In this document: piece after piece, positions 32,948-44,496 of the stretch
How the letters are laid out: each line of letters begins with the position of its first letter
How positions within the stretch are numbered: the stretch's first letter is position 1
Assembly: GCA_025602905.1 (NCBI GenBank)
Contig: JAHLKI010000014.1
Span: forward strand, 372,001 to 436,000
From: Phlyctochytrium arcticum
Lineage: Eukaryota > Chytridiomycota > Chytridiomycetes > Chytridiales > Chytridiaceae
Length of the DNA: 64,000 bases
Direction: 5' to 3'
Notes under the pieces: model-generated
Databases searched by the model: none
What the model was told of the DNA's origin: nothing
Seen by the model: the letters and a program-made list of their open reading frames with translations, nothing else
Made by a program: the position numbers and the translations under genes

Positions 32948-35900
32948 ATGCCGACCTTCCTGTCGCTCTCTCGTGGGCGCAAGTTTGTGGAAGACTCTTT
33001 CAAGGGAACAAACAGCTCTAGCAAATCATCGTCCAAATCCCCGTCAACACAGAAAGGAAATAGCGGCCCTCCACCCGCACCTCCGCCGATAAAACAGGCG
33101 ATCGGCCTGACCAACATGGTCATTGATGGCCCCAAAGACAGCAGTAGCAGCAGCAGCAAAACCTTGGCGAGTGAAGGCTCCAATACTTCTGTCGACAGCT
33201 CATCAAGGGACAAGAGCAGCAGCAAAAGGAGTGCTCCAATGAAGGCAATACCTCGTATGATACCTCGTCCCGACAGCGAAAAGCCTCGCAATCCTCGTCG
33301 GTTTCAGTATGAACCTGATGATGCGATCGATTTCCCGGGCAGTATGGAAAACGGCGTCACTCAAATCCTCAGTTCGTCGCCGTCGGCTACACCCCCCGCG
33401 GAACAATTGCTCAATACCAACCCCCGGCCCTCGGCAACGATTGTGGGCCCATACCGCTTGTCCAAAACTCTGGGTCAGGGGAGTATGGGGAAAGTCAAAT
33501 TGGCTCTTCACACCATCACGGGTGAACGCCGTGCTTGTAAAATCATCTCAAGGCCTCCTAATTCACGTCCTCTTCCCAAAACGTCCGAAAAAGACGGTGC
33601 TTATGGACCCACGACATCCATTCGCCAACTTCCCGTTCTCTTGAATCCAACCAGCACGGATCCGAAAAAACACCATTGCGATGTTGAGGACTCCAAGGAG
33701 GCCCGCATCGTGCGAGAAGCCGCCATCATGCTTCTCCTGTACCATCCCCACATTGTCCGCCTACATGATATCGTCATGCAGGAAGAGAAATACTTTATGT
33801 TTCTTGAATACTGCCAGGGCAGTCAACTTCTCGACTACATTATCTCGCATGGCAAACTACGCGAAAAAGTTGCTCGACGGTACATTCGTCAAATCGTCTC
33901 GGCCATCGACTACTGTCATCAGAATTCCATTGTTCATCGCGACCTCAAGATTGAGAATGTTTTGATCGATAAGGATGGTTCAATTAAACTGATTGGTAAG
34001 TTGAAAGGGTTTGCGCTTAGGTTTGCCTCATCCTAACCCTTTCTATTCTCAAGATTTCGGTCTGTCCAACCTGTTTGCACCCTCTAAACAACTACAAACC
34101 TTTTGTGGGAGTCTCTATTTTGCGGCCCCCGAATTACTATGCGCAAAAGCCTATACAGGACCCGAAGTCGATGTGTGGAGTCTGGTAAATGAACTCTTTT
34201 GTTTATATACGTTTTGCTTGGAGCTTACCTTTGACACGCAAACTAGGGGGTCATTCTGTATGTGATAGTGTGTGGAAAGGTGCCGTTTGATGATGCTAGT
34301 ATCCCTGTTTTGCACTCGAAAATAAAAGCTGGAATGGTGGAGTATCCACCGCATTTGTCTGATGGTACGTTTCGCCACTCTTCTTTGAACATATTATAGG
34401 ATGTAATAACTGATTGTGCTGTTGCATATATGATTAGAATGTCGACATCTTTTATCTCGACTTTTGGTGGTGCAGCCTGACCGTCGCGCGACTTTACAAG
34501 AAATCAAGTCACATCCCTGGATGATTCGCGGCTATGAAACTCCTCCTGATAACTACTTGCCTACACGGGCACCCATAACCCTTCCATTGGACCCGGACGT
34601 GTTGCAGCGCATGCGCGGATTTGATTTCGGATCACCGGAACGAATTCAAGCAAAATTGGAACAGAGGATTGAGCAAGGGGGGGCGCTCATCAGGAATGGG
34701 TTACCCGTTGACCCGCTCGTGAGCATTTATTACCTGGTCATGGAGAAGATGGAGCGGGAGAAATGGGCCGAGGCTACGCTGGGAATTCCTGTTGATGCCG
34801 CGGACGCAAGGGCTGTCCGACGCCGCTCGCATTTGGACGTTGTGCCTCAGTTGGGCGCGGATTTCGCGTTTATGCAGGCGGATGGAGTCACCCTTGAACG
34901 GGCTGGAACGACGCGGACGGCTATGCGCGGCGCTCATGGGCCTCGCGATGTGATTCCTCCCTTACCCGTGTTTAACCCGAGTACCATCTCCAATAAACCG
35001 CTACCCCGTATACCCGAATTGCCCAAGGCAGTGGAACCACCACCACCCTTGTTTGCGTCACCGTCGTCGTCAGGAAGTACCCTATCACCTCCTACACCGA
35101 CACCAGCACCTTCCCAACAATTTCCTTTCCCGGCGGCCGCTCCCCCACCACCACCCCCTACAGAATCTAGAACCTTTGGCAAAATCCTCCGTCGGATGGC
35201 TACTACCATTGGAAGCACGATTGGTTCCAACCACTCTTCCTCATCATCCTCAGCAACAGCAACAACAACCCCACACCCACCCACATCCATCTCGGCTCTC
35301 CATTCCACTCCCCGTACCACGCGCCGTAAATCCTCTTTTGACCTCAAGCCAGGCGCAGCAGTACTTCCCGCCGACCCACCACCTGAATCACGCCCTTCAC
35401 TGGCCCTGCACACCCGCCCTGGCCGCGCCGACGAGCATATCCGTACTGTCTCACTCAAACATTTCTTTTCCGTTGTTCGAAATGCGTCTACTTCCCCATC
35501 GGCCATCCGCCAAGATTTACTGAAAGTGTTGCATCGCGAAAAGTTGTTTTGGGTCGAGTATGGTGGGGGCTTTGAGTGCGAGTACGGAACCGAGTGGAAT
35601 GCTTCTCGGAATACCACCATGCCAGCTGAGTCTCTCCTAACTGACCCCTCCTCATCGGCGGGGGGCAGTCCTGACCCACTCTTGAATGACATGGAAGAAG
35701 ATGAGGAAGAAGAAGGAGAAGAAGAAGGCGCTACAACCACTTCATCATCACGTCGTCGTTTCTCGTTTATTTCTCTTTCGAGTATTCGACGGAGCGTGGA
35801 CGCGTTCAGTGCTGATCGTCAACCCTTCTTTGACGCCTTTCTCAACCCGCAGTTACGGAATACGGGCGGCAGTACAACCATTACTCCCAACGACACCCCA

Positions 35901-36284
35901 TCGTCATCCACGACCCATACACCGGTCCCCGTCCCCCTCCCACTCCCCTCGTCATCCCGACCTCCTCCGATGAAGAACGTGACCAAACGCTCGTCAAGGT
36001 CAAGTCTATCTGCCCTCCGTGCCTCCCTCGGAGCATCCCCTACAACCATCCCCACAACAATGCAAAGTGAATCGCCCGCTCTGGTCCGCATGGAAATTTT
36101 TATTGTTAAAGTTCCTTGGTTGGGACTACATGGATTACAGTTTCGGCGGTTGAGTGGGAATACGGGTTTGGTAAGTTTTGTTGTTAACTTTTCGTTAATG
36201 TGAGTTGAGGTGATTGACTGTTGCTTTTTGCAGTACAAGGAAGTTATGGACCGGATATTGGAGGGTGTACGGCATGGGGCATGA
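32948..36284 (+). CDS. KIN1: KIN1/PAR-1-type serine/threonine kinase with KA1 domain
   Basis: Five exons, 32948-33995, 34054-34184, 34247-34364, 34438-36170 and 36234-36284, give 1026 residues. The N-terminus is Ser-rich. The kinase domain runs from about 170: [11 protein letters not shown] glycine loop (about 176), [10 protein letters not shown] (about 330), DFGLSN (about 350), [12 protein letters not shown] and [12 protein letters not shown]. The GSMGKVKLA loop and the segment after the kinase domain ([17 protein letters not shown]) are typical of fungal KIN1/KIN2, related to PAR-1/MARK. A long Pro/Ser/Thr-rich middle follows. The C-terminal KA1 phospholipid-binding domain ends in [30 protein letters not shown], split by the last intron. 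Family role: cell polarity and exocytosis at the plasma membrane. The start at 32948 is the first in-frame ATG. Confidence 0.92.
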
Positions 36285-36320
36285 GTTTGTTTTTAGTATT
36301 TCTAATATTTGTTTGGTATA

Positions 36321-36333
36321 CCCCCCCCCCCCC
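36321..36333. repeat. Poly-C tract of 13
   Basis: A run of thirteen C lies between the convergent KIN1 and RCF2 genes, just after the KIN1 stop. Length is likely variable and prone to sequencing error. Confidence 0.8.
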
Positions 36334-36477
36334 TTGTGCATTGCACACTACATATAATACATGATTCGGATATGATCTGGAGACTCTGTGGACACAAAAA
36401 AAATCAAATTGTGGGCATCATTTTACAAAACTGTACAAAAAGAGAGAAGAGGGAGAAGAGATTCAATTCAGACAAAA

Positions 36478-37567
36478 TTACGAAGAGGACTTTGGTGGGG
36501 TGGAAGTGGCTCCAGTCTTGGGTGCATCATGCTGATGCAACATGGCCGATGAAATGACGGGGCGGGTGGATTTGGGTTCCACGTAGCGATCCCACCGGTC
36601 CGGAAACGATTTTTCTTTTAGGTTATAGATTTAGATGGTAGCCCCAAAACAGGAATGTATGGAAAACGGAATACTCACCAACTTGCTTATCATGCGGATC
36701 GGACGCTGTTATAGCGGCAATACCCCCAATACCAGCCAATGCTATATTTTTGTATTATTTTTATGTTGGATGTGTGGTGTTTTGAGAAGAGGACTGGTAT
36801 TTACCCATGACTTGAGCGACCAGTCGTGCATTAATGATTTTCTGACCCCGGGTAATATCCCGTCGTCGCCAGTTATACAAAAACGCTCCAGCTAGCGTTC
36901 CACTCCAAATACTCACTATATCCAAAAATCAGTATATGTAAAATCAAACCCATTTAAAAGTAGTGATACGTACTGACGATGGGATACCGATGTTTGATAA
37001 TGTACTGGCGCAACCCCGTAATTGGCTCGATATGACGGACTTCGAGTTCATGGCTTTGGGGGTTGATGGCATGGCGTTTGGCGACTTCGCGTGAGACACG
37101 GATGGAGGCTCGGTCCGTGACGGTAAAGAAGGTGCCCGTTGTGACCCCCAAGACCAAAAATGTCTTTGAAATGAAGTTTCACTGGTGAGTAAAGAGTCGA
37201 TATTCCCTTCCCTCACTCTACTCGAACATAAAACTTCCAAGTTCTCTCTGCTCAAAGTCATCGTAATGTCCCGAGATCGTAGTGAACTCCCTCCCGCATG
37301 CATTGATTCCCTCTGCAGCCCCCTCAATTCACTCCTCGACCGTCTTACCTTGAACGGCAATCTCAACCGATTAAACAACGGCCAAGTCCTGCTTAATCCC
37401 GCGGCCGCAGCCGTCGCACCGAGAGCAGCGAGTCCAGCGGCCTTGGTGCCCTCCCAGATGACATGGTTGTAGAGTTTTTCCTTTTCGGCGTGGGAGAGGA
37501 TGGATTTGGAGTCTTTGTTGGTGTAGAGCCAGTCGGGCTGGTCCGCGGAGGAGGAGGAAGATGACAT
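36478..37567 (-). CDS. RCF2: Respiratory supercomplex factor 2 homologue (HIG1 domain)
   Basis: Five exons on the minus strand: 37567-37349, 37163-36974, 36915-36805, 36741-36679 and 36614-36478, giving 239 residues. The N-terminal half has two hydrophobic helices (GLAALGATAAAAGLS and FLVLGVTTGTFFTVTD) flanking LPFK, as in fungal RCF2. After HRYPIVMSIWSGTLAGAFLY comes the HIG1-type loop RRRDITRGQKIINARLVAQVM and helix ALAGIGGIAAITA. RCF2 associates with cytochrome c oxidase and helps supercomplex assembly and activity in the mitochondrial inner membrane. Exon 2 needs the acceptor CAAAG|ACA, because the nearer CAG leads straight into a stop. All other joins keep the frame without ambiguity. 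Confidence 0.86.
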
Positions 37568-38191
37568 TGTCGGTGGGAAGATGAAGATGAGATTTTGAGC
37601 AAGATTTCGGGTTTTAGAACGATCGAACTTCTCATCACATCATGGCATCCAGCCCTAGCTTCGATTTAGATTCCTTCCATGGCCGAGCAATTCACTTTCT
37701 TGTTCTACATCTCCAAAACTATTTTTGCCATAACTTTACCATAAGAACGAACCGAACGTACAAGGCTTATTATATAGGCCATTAGCAGAGTGGTCCTGGA
37801 TAGGACCGGGCACATTGGGTGACTAGGTGGCCTGAGAATTTTGTTTTGGCAGGATCGCACTATAAAATCACATACAACCTAAGAATTGGGTGGTGGCAGG
37901 GTTGTCAAAATGTAAAAGTAATCGCAAAATGTGCAGTGAGTAAGGATAACCAGTTCTAAGGCCAAGAACTGATTTTCTCTCTATACGCCTGGACTTTGTT
38001 TGTTCTGGGCTGATAAACACTGAACGTATGGCAAAGGAGCGTCCGTCCCTGGATCAATATGAGTACAACTAATAAGGTCGAGAAGGAATTTTCGTGCAAG
38101 TCTTTAAGTGCGGTATCCTAGGATGTTGTTTGGAAGGTCGACGGGCGTCGGGTGAAGAAGATCGCACCAGTTACTAGACCAAGTTATATAG

Positions 38192-38256
38192 AGTCGGGTG
38201 AGCCCGGATCTATTAACTCTTGTTACTTATGCACCTCCGGAACATTCCGATCATCA
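38192..38256 (-). repeat. Dispersed repeat shared with the secreted-protein array
   Basis: Its reverse complement (starting GATGATCGGAATGTTCCGG and including GGTGCATAAGTAACAAGAG) matches 26201-26266 and, more loosely, 25126-25179. In each place it is followed by a (C)CCGGGCT..ACCCGA-like segment. It is a copy of the array flank outside the array, so it may be part of a mobile element. Confidence 0.65.
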
Positions 38257-38567
38257 ATACAAAGTATTTCAAGAGGGTACTCCTCTCCCGAGTAGGTAGG
38301 GGTAAAAGATATAGCAATCTATAAGACGACTTTCACTTCTGCTTTCGCAATCCATCATAGTAGTCCTAACTGTCAAAAATCCCCTCCCGACAAAGCGGAA
38401 TTTGCTGCAAATGATACGAGGAACCATCACATATTGAATTGCTGCGACATTGTGAGCCTGGGTTTCTTAGCAAGGTACCACTTCACAATCTCCTCGGTGT
38501 ACTCAAGCTAAAACGACAGTTTAGACTTCTGAGACTCATCAACTGCAATGAATGAAAAAACATACCA

Positions 38568-38789
38568 TCAAACTTTACCGGCCACGCCATTTCCTAATTC
38601 AAATGAATCCTCCCCGATGCATATCAAGCCGGATGACAGAGTGTCCTTGATATTGTCATCCTGCATGATTTGTGCCCAGCGGTCGCGGCATTTCTGACCT
38701 TGATCATAAACCGTTCTGGCCTGTGCGACGGAAGATCCAGCCTTAAACATACGAGGACTGCACGTGGCTGCATATTCAGACAGGGCCAT
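38568..38789 (-). CDS. Possible small protein, unsupported by homology
   Basis: A 73-residue frame with a good start context (CACAATGG) and evenly mixed composition, beginning MALSEYAATCSPRMF. A splice from a GTAAAG donor to TTGCAG at about 38537 would change the C-terminus, but that intron would be only 36 nt. No motif, signal peptide or helix is recognised. It could be a small gene or a chance frame. Confidence 0.2.
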   Translation of the reverse strand: MALSEYAATCSPRMFKAGSSVAQARTVYDQGQKCRDRWAQIMQDDNIKDTLSSGLICIGEDSFELGNGVAGKV

Positions 38790-39622
38790 TGTGCTTTGTT
38801 CTTAGCCTTTCTTTTTCCTCAGAGCTTCTCTGTAAAGAAACGCATGCATGATGAATATATCGCAGCGATAAGCCTCGAAAAGGCATTCATTGCAGCGATA
38901 CGTCTCAAAAAGGCCATGTTTTTTCATTCATCAGGTCCAGGTGGTCCATTTGGGGGTTACGTCCAAACAGTGCCCCCACCCGATGGTTGTGCTGGGAGTG
39001 AAAGTCAGTATTGAACATGATTTGGAAAAATGGAGGTGCCTTACCTGAATGATGAAAAACGCAAGCATTCTCACCCCTAGCTCAGGTCCAACATTCCTGT
39101 ACCTCAGTTTCTTTAGAAGTGCATTCGTGCTCTCAACTCCGCTCGAATGCAGGAGAGTTCTCTTCTGTCCCCGCTCAGCGTGAAAATTGGAGCCCTCTGT
39201 AGATTCACATCAGTGTAAATGTCAAATGTGGACCCCTCTCTTTTCCTCCTCATGGCGGGAAATCCAGTGACTGACAGTCGAAGTGAGACATGGTCCTGAA
39301 TCTTCTCCTATCACTCCCTGGTGAATCGTCGCTCTTTCGGGGCTGGCAAAAGACGCATCGTCTATATCTGTTTCCTATCGACTGCTTACTTTTGTGGGGG
39401 GGCAACGTTTTGGAAAAACGAAAACTGTCCAGATGGCCAGATGGACTGTCGCGTAAAACAGTTTTTTGTGGAGAGAGGAAAAGGGGTTGCAATACTACAC
39501 ACTACCAGCTCAGGTAATGTCAGTTTTAAAGAAGAGTGAGAGGAAGTGGGTTAAATATGGTTTCCTGGCATTTAATTCCCACCCAACCCATTCGTGTCTC
39601 GATCTTTGAATAGATCTGCAAG

Positions 39623-41102
39623 ATGCTGCGCCCACGTGATGGATGTGCTGCGCGATTTGAGCAGCAGCAAGGCGATAGAGGCGATTGTCAACATCACCTC
39701 CAAAACCAAAGACAAGATCACGACGACGAGGACAATAAGAAACACTCTTATAACCGATTCAAGCCTTACCACCACCACCACTGCCCCGCATACCCACCAC
39801 AGCAACAACCGTCCTACGACATGTCCTCTCACATTGCAGGATCGGAAGGGTCTGATCACACCCAAAAAATGGAGGACGAGCGGATAGACCAGCAGCGGCG
39901 CGAGCCACCCCAAGTCTCTGAACTTATATTTATGGGAACAGGTACGAGGGTGACCGATATTTCGATGTAATAGCAGCGGTGGTTTAATCCAAAATTTTAA
40001 AATGTGTGAAATAGGCACATCAGGCAACGTCCCCAACATCAATTGTCTGACCAAACCCCACCCAAATTGTAAAACCTGTATCGCAGCTCTCCAAACATCA
40101 TCACCATCACCAAAAGTAGGACGAGGAGGGTGGGAGAACCCACCCGTCCCTCAGTTACCCGTGATGGATAAGAATCGGCGACGGAATACGGGAGCAGTGG
40201 TTCGGTATCTTCATTCGGACGGTCGGACTCGGACGATATTGATAGACTGCGGAAAAACATTTTACGAATCAGCATTGTATACATTCCTGGCCCACTCTCT
40301 CCGACAAATCGATGCGGTGATCTTGACCCACGGCCACGCCGATGCCATGCTAGGACTGGACGATTTACGGATGTGGACGATTGGTGGGGGCGTTCAATCT
40401 TCTATTGATGTATGGTGTGATAAAAAGACGATGGGAGTGGTGGAATCGACGTTTCCGTATTTGGTGGATCGGGACAAGGCGACGGGGGGTGGAGACGTCC
40501 CCAAACTTTTATTTAATGTGTTTGATTCTTCGTTACCTTCGTCGGAAGAAGGGCAGCTTCCACCATCGTTCGTGATAGAGGAACTCACCGTGCAACCCCT
40601 TCCGGTCGTTCATGGGGTGTACTCGGATGGAAGCCCGTACCCATCTTTAGGATTCCGGTTTGGCGACAACCTGACGTACATCTCGGATTGCTCTGCGATT
40701 CCTGAATCGACTCGACGAGCCATTCGAGGCTCAACCAAAGTACTGGTTATGGACGCATTGCATTGTACGTATTGTTGCTATTGTACTGTTATTACTGGGG
40801 ACTTGCAAAATTCTAACTGTGTTGAACGTGTAGATGAACCACATCCTTCCCATTTCTCAGTATCCGAGGCCGTGACTGCCTGTATCGACCTTCTTGGCTC
40901 TTCCCCTACTACTACTACTACATCTCCATCACCATCACCATCATCAACATCAATAACTCCAAGAAGAGCCTACCTGACGGGCTTTTCACATCGGGTGCAC
41001 CATGAAACCCTGGAACGCGAAATGGCCGAGCATGAAGGTGTTCGACGGGTAGAGGGGCTTACGATCCAAGTGGCGTGGGATGGACTGAAAGTACTTGTCT
41101 GA
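39623..41102 (+). CDS. Metallo-beta-lactamase-fold hydrolase
   Basis: Three exons, 39623-39941, 40015-40764 and 40834-41102, give 445 residues from the first in-frame ATG; a start at 39821 (379 residues) is also possible. The first about 90 residues are Gln/His/Asp-rich. The fold starts at LIFMGTGTSGNVPNINC. Metal-site motifs follow: ILTHGHADAMLGLDDLR (HxHxD, with Ala in place of the usual final His, as in related plant and fungal members), QPLPVVHGVY, TYISDCSAIPE and LTGFSHRVHHE. This resembles the PhnP/RNase Z-like branch of the superfamily, cleaving phosphodiester or thioester bonds; the substrate is unknown. A short CysHis cluster (NCLTKPHPNCKTC) near the start is typical of this subgroup. 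The gene converges with the thioesterase gene. Confidence 0.85.
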
Positions 41103-41304
41103 CTCTGACTCTGATTTTAATATTGTTTGCATCTGTATATATTTCACGGACAAAGCATCATTTTCCTCGCTGCCGCCCGCACTTGATTATGCTTTGCAAA
41201 ATCATCCGCGACCATCCACTTTTTCCTCTGGAAAAAATGTTTGGGCCAGGCCTCGTCGGAATCCGCGCTCCACTCGTCATTTTTCCTTATGGAAAACTGA
41301 CTCG

Positions 41305-41917
41305 CTACGCCGTCGGCTTTGGGACCAACAACTCCAATTTCTGTCGAATTTCTGAAGGTATTTCCACGGATTTCCCTGCATCATCGACCAGCACATGAAC
41401 AAACTCTCCCGTGACACAGCACTGCCAATCTTCCTTCTCTGCCAACTGGCGAAACACACCCAAATGATATGTCACACTGGACCGTCCCAATTTCCCCACG
41501 GCGACACCCACCCTGAGTAAATCCGGAAACGAAGCTGAAGCGTGGTAAGCGGCCCGGCTCGACGCAACATAAAACACTGGCTTGGAGGTAGAAGCAGAAG
41601 AGTGAATGTGGGAGAGGAGATAAATATTGACGGCCGAGTCAAAGAGCGAGTAGTAGACTGCGTTGTTGATGTGGGAGTACTGATCATTGTCCTTCCATCT
41701 GCGTTTTAAGTATCAGCTTTAGTAGTTATATGAGTAATGGAGTGAAGGGGAACCTTGTTGACATGTCTGTGTGAAACTTGTAGTAGTCCAGGGTTTTGTT
41801 GTTGGGGGTGGGAGTTGGAGTACTATGGGAATAAGGACGAAGCTGGGATTCCAACGCGGCCAAGCGAGCGAGTCCTGCTGCTGCCCGAGTTGACCGGCCC
41901 GCCGACGTCCGCCACAT
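41305..41917 (-). CDS. Hotdog-fold (4HBT-type) thioesterase, probably mitochondrial
   Basis: Two exons (41917-41754 and 41698-41305) give 185 residues. The N-terminus is Arg/Ala/Ser-rich and acid-poor (RTSAGRSTRAAAGLARLAAL), consistent with mitochondrial targeting. The hotdog-fold signature spans the splice junction: STR|WKDNDQYSHINNAVYYSLFDSAVN. The Asp in DNDQYSHINN is the usual catalytic residue of 4HBT/YbgC-like acyl-CoA thioesterases. The rest has the alternating strands of the fold, including LRVGVAVGKLGRSSVTYHLGVF and FVHVLVD. It is divergent from the DUF4112 gene, about 280 bp apart, and unrelated to the THEM6-like gene near 61.5 kb beyond the shared fold. Confidence 0.82.
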
Positions 41918-42087
41918 CTTTCCTTTATTCTTGCGGTTGTTTTCAGGCCCAAGATGGTCTAGATGGTGTCTGGAAAGGATGATCTCTCGCCTTCGGCTGT
42001 GGGCTCCGGATGCAGCGAGCGGATGACAGTGATGACAGCGGCCGTGCGCTCATCACCGAGCCTCTGGGTTTCGGATTTTGGAAAACA

Positions 42088-42096
42088 CTATAAAAG
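42088..42096 (+). promoter_or_regulatory. TATA box for the DUF4112 gene
   Basis: CTATAAAAG stands about 110 bp before the ATG at 42199, within the divergent spacer shared with the thioesterase gene. Confidence 0.5.
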
Positions 42097-42198
42097 TGAG
42101 CTTCCACGGCATCCCTCGCTGGATCATATTTCGAACGTTCGACAAAGGATATACTGTAGAAATCATTCAAGTACATTTATACATTCAGCATCAATACA

Positions 42199-42968
42199 AT
42201 GGACCTCCAGCCGCCCGACCTTCCGCCAAGAGCTCCTTTAGTAGTCCCGGGAGACCCATCCACCACCAAGAAATCATTCATCCCCCCAGCAACTCTCCGT
42301 GCCGTCCTTGCCTTTAACCCCGTCAAAACCGCCTACCATTCCATCCTCCCCTACATCGTCAACGCCCAAAACAACCTCGGCGAAGACTCGCCCGCCGCCC
42401 GGGCCCGCGCCCTGGCTCGCATCCAGGACCTTACGAAATGGCTCGACGCTAAATACAAGATTCCATTTACAAAGTATAAATTGGGTCTCGATCCTTTGAT
42501 CAGTGCGGTACCCTACATTGGCGATGTTGTCAGTACAGGCATGAGTTGTTATATCGTTTACCTCGCTCGCCGGTTCCATGTCCCTTGGCATGTCTCGGCT
42601 CGCATGGTCTTTAACGTCTTTCTCAATGCTTCCTTTGGGTACAGTCTCTACCTTCTTACTATCTCATCGTATCCCCTATACTCATGCATTCTCGTAGGGC
42701 CATTCCGATAGTAGGATCAGCATTTGACATGACGTATAAACCCAACATGCGCAATTTGATTCTCCTAGAAGAATTCTTGCGGAAGGAGGCTGTTTCTGCT
42801 GGACAGGATCCGTCCGCTATCGACGCCGCGCTCCGGAAATCCAGGGCAGAGGTTATTTCCTTTACGGAAAGTGATGACATTCCTCCGCTGGTGCCTGACG
42901 CTGCTGCTGTCCCTACGGGTTCGTCGACGGGAGTCAATGCGACCAGGGCGGGGACAAAGATTCGGTAG
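42199..42968 (+). CDS. DUF4112-family protein
   Basis: Two exons, 42199-42638 and 42698-42968, give 236 residues. The DUF4112 core is clear: WLDAKYKIPFTKYKLGLDPLISAVPYIGDVVS, then MSCYIVYLARRFHVPW and, across the intron, NASFGAIPIVGSAFDMTYKPNMRNLILLEEFL. The two IPxxGDxx/VGSAFDxxYKxNxRN repeats define the family. The protein has two hydrophobic segments and may be membrane-associated. Function is not established. The C-terminal tail is Ala/Ser/Thr-rich and acidic to neutral. Confidence 0.87.
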
Positions 42969-43273
42969 ATTCCATAGTTTGGAGGCTGCAGTGAGTGAGA
43001 GAGCTCTTTTGGACACACATTTTATATACATCATTTTGGGTCATTTGTACAAACAATTACATGTAAAATCAATTAGTGAACGTTCTGATCCCGAGGCCGA
43101 ACGAAGTGAGCCATTTTTTCCAAAGGAGAAAATGGATGGGGGAGTCCGAGCCCGATGATTTTGCGATGGGATGTGAGAGAGTGCGCAGCAGCTTGTCGAG
43201 GAAATGAACTCCGCTTGCCAGGCAGCAGCGGACCAAATCTTCCAAATTCAAGATCAACTCCCGCACACGCAAC
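42969..43273. other. Intergenic, no gene seen
   Basis: About 305 bp between the DUF4112 and RNF121-like genes. An ATG at 43204 opens another frame that is not used, because the conserved RNF121-like sequence starts from 43274. Confidence 0.4.
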
Positions 43274-44287
43274 ATGTCTGTCGCCAACAACATCTCTTTA
43301 CCGCCCCTATCCGACGAAGACCAACGGCTCCTCGAAGCCGAAGCCCGCTTTGCCGAAGAACACAAAGGCCACGAAAAACAACATGCGACCATGGCCCTCA
43401 TCCTCATATTCGGGCTCATATTCTCGCAACTCGGGATCCTGGTATGGAAAAAATACCATATGAAGTCCTTCCAATGGGCCACCCTTCTTGGCCTCTGGCT
43501 CGTCCCGCCCATCATGGGATTGCAGGCGGGGAATTGGCGGTATATTGGTGTTTGGGGGCTGTTTTCGTTGATGAATGGGTGGATTGTCCGGTTGACCATG
43601 ACGGTGCCCATGCAGAGTCGGACGCCAAGACTGGTTTATCGGTGGTATACGCGGGTATATCATTTAAGTTATGCGGTGGGGATGGTAGGCTACGTGATTG
43701 TCTTGATTGCTTTCTTTCACGTGCCCCTGGTGGTCGGCATCACAACAGACACTGAAGTCAAAATCTTTGAGGTAAAACATCATCCAAATCCTCTCACAAA
43801 CAAAAAATCTTGACGTAAATCATAGAACGGCGTCATCCTCTTATTCTACGGTCTCTATTTCGGAACCTTATCCCGGGATTTCGTCGACCGGCTTTCAGAC
43901 CGCATGGCACTGAGTATCGGGTACTACTCCCGAACTGGGTTCCCCCAAAAACACCTCCGATCCAACATGTGCGGCATCTGCGGTGATAGCACGGCCCAAT
44001 CCGAATTGGGTGGTGGATCTGCAGAAGGATTAGATAAACTTCATCGGTTAGGATGCGGGCATACTTACCACGAAGCATGTATCCGGGGCTGGACAATCAT
44101 TGGCAAAAAGGACTCGTGTCCCTACTGTAAAGAAAAGGTGGACCTGAAAGCATTCAAGAAAAATCCGTGGGAGACAAGTCACTTGCTCTATCTGAATTTA
44201 CTGGATGCATTGCGATACATGGTGGTCTGGAACCCGATTGTGTTTTTGATTATTCATTTGGTGTTTGAGGTTTCGGGGTTGAAATAG
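43274..44287 (+). CDS. RNF121: RNF121/RNF175-like membrane RING E3 ubiquitin ligase
   Basis: Two exons, 43274-43771 and 43826-44287, give 319 residues. After an acidic N-terminus (EARFAEEHKGHEKQHA) come several membrane helices (MALILIFGLIFSQLGILVW, ATLLGLWLVPPIMGLQ, GMVGYVIVLIAFFHVPLVVGI and GVILLFYGLYFGTLSRDF). A C-terminal RING follows at about residues 215-265: CGICGD, LGCGHTYHEACIRGW and DSCPYCKEKVDLK. A final hydrophobic segment (VVWNPIVFLIIHLVFEV) closes the protein. This order is that of RNF121, an ER/Golgi ligase linked to membrane-protein quality control. All expected zinc ligands appear present. Confidence 0.9.
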
Positions 44288-44496
44288 AGGGGGTGTGTGT
44301 GTAATTTACTGATACTTGTTTTTTTGATAATTTAATAGAATTTATGGGACTTTCGATTCAATTTTTTGATATCATTTTGATCTTTGAGAAGCTAGGACCG
44401 CCAACCGTCCAGGCAACCGTCTGGGCAAGGCGCTGCGAAATCCAATTTGTCCAAATAGAGTTTGATTACCACATCACGTAATCATAATCCCGACCG

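Larger units (their letters stand above)
37568..39622. other. Gene-poor region between RCF2 and the MBL hydrolase
   Basis: About 2 kb. It contains one copy of a dispersed repeat (38192-38256), one weak small frame (38568-38789) and direct repeats near 38851-38910 (GATACGTCTC/GATAAGCCTC with AAAAAGGC and ATTCATTGCAGCGATA). No conserved gene is recognised. Confidence 0.5.

Noticed and set aside
34934..35740. 268-codon minus-strand frame
   Set aside because: Lies inside the Pro/Ser-rich region of the KIN1 kinase gene; its Gly/Val/Ser composition is the expected mirror of that region.
39250..39540. Short frames on both strands before the MBL gene
   Set aside because: Overlapping, low information and no motif; likely chance frames in non-coding DNA.
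43204..43755. 183-codon frame starting upstream of the RNF121-like gene
   Set aside because: Different frame from the conserved membrane-RING protein, and no conserved motif.
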